Shown here piece by piece: positions 59,501-64,000 of a stretch of DNA of 64,000 nucleotides. The DNA is from Elgaria multicarinata webbii (taxonomy: Eukaryota > Chordata > Lepidosauria > Squamata > Anguidae). A program made the translations under genes and the position numbers. Under the pieces are notes generated by a model. It was given only the letters and a program-made list of their open reading frames with translations, ran no database searches and was not told the DNA's origin. Numbering within the stretch: position 1 is the first letter of the stretch; every line of letters starts with the position of its first letter. The stretch covers positions 13,004,379-13,068,378 of the forward strand of contig NC_086184.1 of the NCBI RefSeq assembly GCF_023053635.1, given 5' to 3'.

Positions 59501-62224
59501 TCTTGCTTCTCTCCTCATTGCTACCACTTGCTCGCTGGGCAGGCAGAGAGTCAGTGAGTAAGTAGGCAGTGGCTTCTAGGGCTCCTCTTTCTCGCCAATT
59601 CTGTTGTCCAGGCCAGAGTGAGAGGCGGGTGAACAAGCAGGTTGTAATGATGAAGAGGAGGAGTAACTTGGGGTGGTGGACCTCTATCAGGTGCCTAGCC
59701 ATGCCTACCTTTGACGCCTGCCCTATTTTTCCAGCTGAAGTACAAGCCGTGTGCTAACCTCGATGGCCTTGCTGAGCCTAGGTACCACAACAGACGGAGA
59801 TATTAAATGCGTGAACGCATTCAATTTGCTTTCCCCCCGCCAGACTATGAAAAGGATTTTTTTAACTCTTTCCCCCAATGCCATGTTCTTAATGAACCTG
59901 CCCCAGCAAAAACTGTTCCCCCCCCCCCGCCAATCTGCTATAATGGCAGCTTCCCTCATGGAGGACTTGGCAGGTCTGAGGGTGGCATTTGTTGGAGAAC
60001 TGGTGTGGAGAGAAAGGGGTTAACCCCACTTCCCTACGCACCAAGGTCCCACTCCTGATCAGAGTCCCGCCCGTGACTGCTAACTTTATAGGGTGGGGTG
60101 GGGAGGAATGTGCTAAATGCAATCATTTTTTTTTTTATTGCAGCCTCCTCCAAGTAGAATTCCTAGATGGATGATACTTGGGGTGGGTGGGAAGGAGGGA
60201 AAAATAGATGATACCCTAAATCAGCCTTCTCCCGACCTGGTGACCTCTAGATGTATTGGACTGCAACTCCCATAATTCCCAGCCAGAATGGCTGTTGGCT
60301 ATGAATTATGGGAGTTGCAGTCCAACACATCTGGATTTAGTGTACCACCTGTTTTGCCCTCCCCAGTATAGCATCCATCTAGGCATTGTACTTGCCCAAG
60401 GATGAGGGGAAAGTCCCATGACGCTGCTGCTCTTTTTGAAGGTACGTGTTTGGTTATCAGAAACGTGCCGGCCTCCAGGCGAAGGGAGTCCGTCCGTCCG
60501 GTGCCACCATCACTCACGTTGTGTCTTCTACCGTGATGTCCAGCCTCTTGCAGTGCCTGATCAGGGACAAGCTTTCGCCAGAGCCTTTTAACGAAGAAAT
60601 CGAAATCCAGGTGCAGTAGTTGCGTTTCTTTTTGCTGCCTCGTGTTTTCTATCTGAAAAAAATTCCCATCCATGAAAGCATTTTCTCCCCATTCTCTCTG
60701 GGCAGCAAACGATGCAAACGTGTTCTAAGACAGCTATAAAGAAGTCTGCTCCACAACCTTTAGGAGCAGATAGAAATTTGCGCAAATTGAACAGGGGATC
60801 GTTGTGCAAATTTCTCAATCGATCGCTACTTGATTGGCGCAATTTTCCCCTTTGCGCAGAGCGAGCGGTGTGATGTTTTACTGCATGTGGCTATGTTGTT
60901 AGGTGTAATATGGAAGTTTGTTAAGGTTTGCAGAGTTTAAAGAAGGTACTCACTGAGTGTTTGTAGCAGAATGGTAAGTAGGAAGCCATGGAGGGGGGAG
61001 TGAGTGCTGGATGGAAGGAGAGTGCTGGTGTAGCATCTGGATTGGCTGTGAGAGAAGGAGAGGAGTCAGAGGACTGTGTGATATATATGCTGCTGCTGAC
61101 AGGTATGTGGGGATATATGAGAGAGAGGTTTGGAATTGAGATATGAAGGGTCTGCGTGCTTTGTTTTGGTGGATTATAGTGTGGGAGAGAGAATAGTGTG
61201 GTTTAGAAGGGGTAGAGAAGTTCGGAGTACTTATACAGAGAGCCAGTGTGGCATAGTGGCTAGAGTGTCAGACTGGGAGTTGGGAGATCCGGGTTCTAGT
61301 TCCCACTCAGCCATGGAAACCCACTGGGTGACTCTGGGCCAGTCACCGACTCTCAGCCCAACCCACCTCACAGGGTTGTTGTTGTGAGGATAAAGTGGAG
61401 AGGATGAGGATTATGTATGCCACCTTGGGTTCCTTGCAGGAAAAAAGGTGGGATATAAATGCAATAATAAATACAGTTACATTTGAAACATTGAAGTGAA
61501 ATTACCATCTGAAACTGTTACGCATTGTACTTGAAAACCCTGCGCTTCTGAACTGAGAGAAACCATTAAGCTTTTGAACCTGCAGTAACGTCTTGTTATT
61601 AAATGACATTCATTTACACCTGGTGTGGTCATTGGAGTACCTGGGGAAGGGTACAGGTCGATCTATGGTGGCAGCGGAAGGGAGAAGTTTGGGGCGAGGG
61701 TGCGGATCTGTATAGCTGTGGGGCCTAAGCAGAAGAAGGCACGCCACAGGGACGGCTTTAGCATCCCAAAACCTTGATGAAGGCACCTGACCTGGGTCCT
61801 TTGGGTTCCAGAAAGAAGAAGAGTGGTTCAGAGTAAACCCAGTGAAGGGTGGGCGTCACAAGCGGTGATTGCAAATGCGAATGGGAATCGGCCTTGAAAT
61901 GAGTGGCAAGCTGATGTTCTGAGAGTCTTGGACATCCTCAGCATTGTTCGTTCATCCGTCCCTGGTTTTCCGTATGCCTGCATGCATGTGCTCTAAAACC
62001 ATGCAGTCCTGAAATGGAAAGAGAGTGGGGAAAGCATCCTCTCTCTTCCTCCCACTCGGGCGCTTGCTGGTTGTTTTTATGGCATCTGTGTTCCTCTCCC
62101 CAGTTCCACCGTGACCCACAGTCTGCTGTCAACGCTTGCTATGAAGGGGATCGAGTCATAGTATGTCCTGGTCACTACACCGTTGAGGGCATGTTGTACA
62201 TTGCAGACTCCATTGAACTAGAAG
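47634..62224 (+). CDS. SHCBP1: SHCBP1, SHC SH2 domain-binding protein 1, 5' part (eight coding exons)
   Basis: SHCBP1 binds the SHC1 SH2 domain and, with the centralspindlin complex, acts in signalling and cytokinesis. Exons: 47634-47904, 50597-50779, 51189-51304, 52996-53204, 54941-55033, 58704-58937, 60442-60610, 62104-62224. They join as 1396 nt, 465 codons plus one base, with no stop. Matching blocks include LLFYERFKAYQDYML, ADCKASEVKEFTAEYLEKVL, KEHRLPLQELWVVFDESG, FDYFVRCVEPRLRL, SMVEGMKLYERMEHLKQKLK and YVFGYQKRAG; exon 8 (FHRDPQSAVNACYEGD) opens the beta-helix region. The 90-residue Pro/Glu/Ala-rich start encoded by exon 1 is longer than in human. The ATG at 47634 has G at -3 and +4. 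Remaining exons lie past the window. Confidence 0.96.
48025..48190 (-). mobile_element. tRNA-derived SINE, reverse strand, decayed
   Basis: TATATCCTCACAACAACCCTGTGAGGTAGGCTAGGCTGAGAG then the decayed B-box region. SHCBP1 intron 1. Confidence 0.65.
48206..48437. mobile_element. MITE with GGCAGGATCTACAC / GTGTAGATCTGGCC ends
   Basis: An 18-bp CTGCTAGGCAGGATCTA unit is repeated three times at 48211-48265; the body has CGGTTTATAACAGTA and the end CCTGCTTGGTGTAGATCTGG. SHCBP1 intron 1. Confidence 0.6.
48460..48585 (-). mobile_element. CR1-type LINE, 3' tip
   Basis: TCATAGAATCATAGAACCAT, GTTGGAAGGGGCCTACAAGG, CATCCCTGACAGATGGTTGT, all reversed. Confidence 0.85.
48590..49335. other. SHCBP1 intron 1 stretch without recognised features
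   Basis: No repeat or exon identified. Confidence 0.45.
49340..49645 (+). mobile_element. Old L2-like LINE fragment
   Basis: GTGGCTACTAGGGGCAGGAC..TCTCAGTAGTGGCCCCTCAG and the GTGTTGTAAACTGCCTCCCA tail keep the order of better LINE copies but are well decayed. Confidence 0.55.
49777..49825. repeat. Microsatellite (TTG)n(TTA)n(AAT)n
   Basis: About 48 bp of A/T-rich triplets in SHCBP1 intron 1. Confidence 0.9.
50242..50334. repeat. Compound microsatellite (CT)n(GT)n(GA)n
   Basis: CT run, GTGAGT spacer, GT run, then GA run whose CT/GA ends can pair. SHCBP1 intron 1, about 260 bp before exon 2. Confidence 0.92.
50597..50779 (+). CDS. SHCBP1: SHCBP1 coding exon 2
   Basis: 183 bp, EGDESEGSEYGSCSDYG through YERFKAYQDYML plus one base. 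Acceptor CTAAG at 50592-50596, donor GTGAGT. Confidence 0.92.
50865..50978. mobile_element. Palindromic MITE, decayed
   Basis: GTACCCAACCGCTCACCCTTTAGATG..TTCCCATCATCCCCAGC, mirrored by GGTGATGGGAGCTGTAGTCC..GACACCAGGTTGGGGAAGGC. Confidence 0.65.
51189..51304 (+). CDS. SHCBP1: SHCBP1 coding exon 3
   Basis: 116 bp, (A)DCKASEVKEFT to NVFEVLVE. Acceptor TTCTAG, donor GTAAAT. Confidence 0.95.
51397..51640 (+). repeat. Unassigned dispersed repeat, two modules
   Basis: 51397-51483 (ACTGCTTCTGCTCCTAGCTT..) recurs at 55072-55165; 51484-51640 matches one unit of the tandem repeat at 5400-5860. SHCBP1 intron 3. Confidence 0.6.
51741..52050 (+). mobile_element. L2-type LINE, 3' end
   Basis: GGGGCCTTTTCGGTGGTGGC..CCTGACGAGGCTCGCCTGGC and tail ACCGCCCAGAGAGCCCTGGC..TAATAAATAAATAAAT. 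Close to the reversed copy at 3226-3856. Confidence 0.88.
52328..52880 (-). mobile_element. L2-type LINE tail split by a palindromic MITE
   Basis: 52328-52419 (CTATGCTGCCCGATAGCTGA..) and 52781-52880 (AGCGGCAATGCAGGAATTTA..) are the two parts of one reversed LINE tail. Confidence 0.65.
52420..52780. mobile_element. Palindromic MITE with GGCCCC ends, copy 2
   Basis: GGCCCCATTCAGAAGACACC at left, mirrored by GGTGTCTTCTGAACGGGGCC at right. The middle (about 52521-52725) differs from copy 1 at 980-1214 and looks inserted. Confidence 0.75.
52996..53204 (+). CDS. SHCBP1: SHCBP1 coding exon 4
   Basis: 209 bp, VVDVECSTLKAVVRL to LAIEHV plus two bases of Arg. Acceptor ACCAG, donor GTAGGT. Confidence 0.95.
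53561..53880. mobile_element. Foldback MITE, long form, best preserved
   Basis: 320 bp; both ends read TAGGGTGACCCTATGAAAAG inward. TTTAAGA flanks both sides (53554-53560 and 53881-53887), a 7-bp duplication, probably 8 bp with one base lost. Inserted in a LINE whose remaining tail is 53881-54040. SHCBP1 intron 4. Confidence 0.9.
53881..54100 (+). mobile_element. L2-like LINE tail plus A/T triplet run
   Basis: AAGACTGATCTCTTCCGGCAGGCCTACC and GTTCCCCGCCTTGATCCAAA match the 46345-46805 subfamily; a (TTA/TTG)n run follows to 54098. Confidence 0.7.
54941..55033 (+). CDS. SHCBP1: SHCBP1 coding exon 5
   Basis: 93 bp, FFYKHVWRSWDEEDDDDFDY to EPRLR plus two bases of Leu. Acceptor CGGAAG, donor GTAAGT. 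The acidic run matches the human DEEEEDEYDY block. Confidence 0.95.
55072..55165 (+). repeat. Second copy of the 51397-51483 repeat module
   Basis: CTATTCCTGAACAGCTTCTG..GATCTGTGTTGCATTGTGCT; about 85 percent alike by eye. Confidence 0.65.
55503..55622. mobile_element. Palindromic MITE (TTGGACTACAACTCCCA family)
   Basis: CTGGTGCCCTCCAGATATTTTGGACTACC, mirrored by GCTGGGAGTTGGAGTCCAAAACC. SHCBP1 intron 5. Confidence 0.65.
56103..56245 (-). mobile_element. L2-like LINE tail, reverse strand
   Basis: TTCTTACCCGCTTCTCTGATCAGATCGAGGTGGGGAAC is the reversed tail of the 46345-46805 subfamily. Confidence 0.6.
56352..56690 (+). mobile_element. tRNA-derived SINE split by a LINE-like tail
   Basis: Head AGCCAGTGTGGCATAGTGGC and B-box region to 56492; an (ATT)n plus TTATATCCCACCTTTTTCCC tail fills 56496-56632; the SINE end GCCACCTTGGGTTCCTTGTA resumes at about 56634. 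Confidence 0.7.
57008..57138. mobile_element. Palindromic MITE (GGCTGTTTCTACACCTG)
   Basis: GGCTGTTTCTACACCT is mirrored by AGGTGTAGAAAGGGCC and TCCTGGGATCATCCCTG by AGGGATGATCCC..; about 130 bp. Similar build to 31330-31480. Confidence 0.7.
57405..57660. mobile_element. Dispersed repeat (GTGTTGGACCTCTTTCAGCC)
   Basis: Related to pieces at 33955-34085 and 6130-6240 by GCTCTTCGGGGG..GCGTTCCAGTGGTGGGTG blocks. Family unassigned. Confidence 0.4.
57668..58262. mobile_element. Palindromic repeat split by BovB
   Basis: CAGCCCACCATGGCTT is mirrored by AAGCCACGGTGGGCTG (57693-57732). A similar end, AAAGCCATGGTAGGCTGTAG, resumes at 58226 after the BovB copy. Confidence 0.45.
57957..58195 (-). mobile_element. 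BovB-type (RTE) LINE, 3' end
   Basis: The reverse strand encodes MRRQDTLEKRLMLGKVEGKR, GRPRARWMDDILEVTDLTLG, LWRGLVHEVTKSQKRLNE, very close to 10439-10815. An ATTATGTAC block is repeated at its truncated 5' side (58186-58222). Confidence 0.87.
58519..58708 (+). repeat. SHCBP1: 42-bp minisatellite covering the SHCBP1 exon 6 acceptor
   Basis: AACCCTGAATTCCAGGTACT starts at 58521, 58563, 58605, 58647 and 58689, exactly 42 bp apart: four full units and a partial one that runs into the exon. Each full unit has TTCCAG|G (same context as the true acceptor), TACTAAC right after it, and GAATTCCAG mirrored by CTGGAATTC, which can form a 9-bp hairpin. Confidence 0.95.
58704..58937 (+). CDS. SHCBP1: SHCBP1 coding exon 6
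   Basis: 234 bp, (L)YYDILEDRVPSALVADY to IENPLL plus two bases of Arg. Acceptor TTCCAG at 58698-58703 is the last copy of a 42-bp tandem repeat; donor GTAAAG. Confidence 0.94.
59236..59476 (-). mobile_element. tRNA-derived SINE, reverse strand, near full length
   Basis: Reversed: GTGGTGTAGTGGCTAAGTCG, GGTTCTAGTCCCCACTCAG, CTCACAGGGTTGTTGTTGTG, GGCGGGATATAAATGTAATA. SHCBP1 intron 6. Confidence 0.82.
60222..60347. mobile_element. Palindromic MITE (TTGGACTGCAACTCCCA)
   Basis: CTCTAGATGTATTGGACTGCAACTCCCATAATTC is mirrored by GAATTATGGGAGTTGCAGTCCAACACATCTGG. Confidence 0.75.
60442..60610 (+). CDS. SHCBP1: SHCBP1 coding exon 7
   Basis: 169 bp, (R)YVFGYQKRAGLQAKGVR to NEEIEIQ. Acceptor TTGAAG, donor GTGCAG. 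Confidence 0.94.
60894..61675 (+). mobile_element. Possible solo LTR (fossil), with a SINE inside
   Basis: Starts TGTTGTTAGGTG; a TATATA stretch lies near 61080, an ATTAAA near 61598, and CTATGGTGGCAGCGGAAGG just downstream resembles a primer-binding region. No coding parts. Family and age cannot be judged; read as a broken relic with low certainty. Confidence 0.3.
61242..61472 (+). mobile_element. tRNA-derived SINE, full length
   Basis: AGAGCCAGTGTGGCATAGTG, GGTTCTAGTTCCCACTCAGC, CAACCCACCTCACAGGGTTG, GGTGGGATATAAATGCAATA in order. SHCBP1 intron 7. Confidence 0.85.
62104..62224 (+). CDS. SHCBP1: SHCBP1 coding exon 8
   Basis: 121 bp, FHRDPQSAVNACYEGDRV to ADSIELE plus one base. Acceptor CCCCAG, donor GTAAGA. 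Last SHCBP1 exon in the window. Confidence 0.95.
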
Positions 62225-62285
62225 GTAAGAGCTTCTGCTCGTAAAAAGACTTGACATATTTTCCTTCTGGCTAAAAATCAGGTGG

Positions 62286-62397
62286 GGTTCCCTTCCAGAT
62301 GATGTTGGACTACATCTCCTATCGTCCCTGACGTTTGTCCGTGTTTACTGCGGCTGGTGGGTGTTGGGAGGCCCATAGCTTCTCCAGCCCTGCATTA
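62286..62397. mobile_element. Decayed palindromic MITE
   Basis: CTTCCAGATGATGTTGGACTACATCTCC on the left; the right arm is much decayed. Confidence 0.5.
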
Positions 62398-62399
62398 AA

Positions 62400-63350
62400 A
62401 AGTTGTGCCTTTTTTAATGAATAAATGAAAATATTGGTGTCTTACTTGCAATTAAGCTGTTGTGGTGGGGTGGGGGTAGAATTGGGGCAGGGGAGAGGCA
62501 GAGCATAACACTGCTATTGAATGGGCTGCACTGACCGCCCCCAACCCAAAGAAGCCGCATTTTAATTTTAACACTTTGGGCAGTATCCAACTCCGTCAGT
62601 TCACTGGCTCAAAGAATACTGCGCTGGCAAAAGCTAGATTCCAGACCATGCACAAGAGAAGTAGCCACCTAAAAGTTACATTTGCACAACTGTGGTTCTG
62701 CAAGCATCGTATGCAAGCAATTGCGTAATGGAAATATTCAGCGGAAATATTCTGCTAGCGCTCTTTGAACTTGCGGAATGACATTGTTGAAAACTTCCCC
62801 TATTAGGTATCATTAATTACAAATTAAAACTGGGTTCAACTCCCCCCCTCACCCACTATCTGTTGGGGTGTGTGTGTGTCCGTTGTGTTGTACCATTGTT
62901 AATTTTTTAAATAGCAAGCCCTTTACGTACTTCATGAAGGGTGCAAGCCGCTTTGGAGATTCGTAACAAAGAGGAGGATGCGAACTTTTATGAATATTTA
63001 GGGCTGTGAATATCCTTTGCTAAAGGACTAATTAAGAAGAAACAAAACTCTGTGCCAAACCCTGCAATTTCCCTTTTCTCTTACACTTTTATTATTCTGC
63101 GGTTATGTTTTGGGGGTAGGTGGGTTGCTGCCTGATTTTATTTCTTGAGGCTCTAGCAATAAAGAGGGTGGTGGTGGTACATTTAGAAACAAACAAATAA
63201 ATCTCTGGCTGAAACGGAGCATAAGTCCATGTAAGTGAAATAAATGGACATTCTTCTCCTGTTTACTCTCTTCCCAGTTGTCTATCATGTGAAATATTTG
63301 ACTGCAAGCTCCTTGGGGCAGGCATCTGATCTGTTGTGCATGGTGCTCTT
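62400..63350. other. SHCBP1 intron 8 stretch without recognised features
   Basis: No exon matching the next SHCBP1 block and no clear repeat. Confidence 0.5.
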
Positions 63351-63357
63351 GAGCCAG

Positions 63358-63470
63358 GGTGGACAGGAAGTAGATCTCCAGATGTTTTAAATGTAAACTC
63401 TCAGCATTCTTGACTGTTGGCCATGTTAGCAGGGCTTCTGGGAGTTGAAGTCCAAAACATCTCGAAGTCT
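63358..63470. mobile_element. Palindromic MITE (TTGGACTACAACTCCCA family)
   Basis: CTCCAGATGTTTTAAATGTAAACTCTCAGCATT, mirrored by GGGCTTCTGGGAGTTGAAGTCCAAAACATC. Confidence 0.6.
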
Positions 63471-63577
63471 ATCTTCTGAACACCTGTTCTCTAGGAAACA
63501 CAGATTGTTGTCTGTGTATAAACACATACACACAAATGAAACCATTGGGAACTATGCAGACCGGTGAAGCCTCTTGC

Positions 63578-63925
63578 AAAACATAAGAACTGCCCTGCTG
63601 GATCAGACTGAGGGTCCATGTAGTCCAGCACTCTGTCCACACAGTGGCTGACCAGCTGTCGACCAGGGACCAACACAGCACCCTACCAACCATGTTCCCC
63701 AGCAACTGGTGCACACAGGCTTACTGCCTTGGATACTGGAGGTAGCACATGGCCATCGTGGCTAGTAGCCATCGATAGCCTTCTCCTCCAGGAGTATATC
63801 CAACCCCCTTTTAAAGCCATCCAAATTGGTGGCCATCACCACATCTTGTGGTAGCAAATTCCATAATTTAACTCTACCACTGAGTTAAGTCCCTTCCCTA
63901 TTTCAGGTCCACCATGCAGCTGTTA
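63578..63925 (-). mobile_element. CR1/L3-like LINE, 3' fragment
   Basis: ACATAAGAACTGCCCTGCTG, GGATCAGACTGAGGGTCCAT, CCCAGCAACTGGTGCACACA, AGCCATCGATAGCCTTCTCC, CATCTTGTGGTAGCAAATTC: the most complete run of this 3' end in the window. Confidence 0.8.
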
Positions 63926-64000
63926 ATAAAATAAGCTGTGCATCACTGCAGGGCCATCGCCGTGTTCTGGAGGCAGCTTGGGCTGTGGTCTCGATCTCTA

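Overview
This is vertebrate nuclear DNA, most likely from a squamate reptile (a lizard or snake). The evidence is short intron-split exons with GT-AG borders, a dense load of CR1-, L2- and BovB-type LINE tails, tRNA-derived SINEs, many short palindromic DNA elements and long microsatellites. No bacterial features are present.

Three protein-coding genes are visible. (1) VPS35, + strand, about 395 to 9630: the last six coding exons and the 3' UTR of the retromer core subunit. They encode 340 amino-acid codons... strictly 339 plus the closing exon's last residue, matching human residues 457-796 without a gap. (2) A complete three-exon gene on the - strand, 13673 to 19328, for a histamine H3/H4-family amine receptor that resembles H3 most. 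(3) SHCBP1, + strand, 47634 to beyond the window: the first eight coding exons. VPS35 followed by SHCBP1 on the same strand is also the human 16q11.2 arrangement. The receptor lies between them here; the human histamine receptor genes lie on other chromosomes, so this is probably an extra paralogue.

Layout: 1-9630 VPS35 3' half with repeat-filled introns; 9630-13200 repeat-rich spacer; 13200-19400 receptor gene with two introns; 19400-47400 a gene-poor stretch of about 28 kb made of LINE tails, SINEs, palindromic elements, one zinc-finger gene relic and much unassigned sequence; 47440-47633 a GC-rich SHCBP1 promoter with two CCAAT boxes and a CHR-like motif; 47634-64000 SHCBP1.

The most notable observations are: a 42-bp minisatellite at the 3' splice site of SHCBP1 coding exon 6, in which each unit carries a copy of the acceptor and a TACTAAC branch-site match; a GC-AG first coding intron in SHCBP1; a GC-rich foldback element family with 8-bp target duplications (hAT-like) that carries consensus splice donors; a second foldback family clustered at 41.9-53.9 kb whose long form is an inverted dimer of its short form; and several relics with a hammerhead-ribozyme-like core.

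The three genes have unrelated cellular roles (endosomal sorting, amine signalling, mitosis/cytokinesis signalling); nothing in the sequence suggests they work as a unit. Repeat families were assigned by eye; boundaries are usually good to about 10-20 bp, and exactly where target duplications are quoted.
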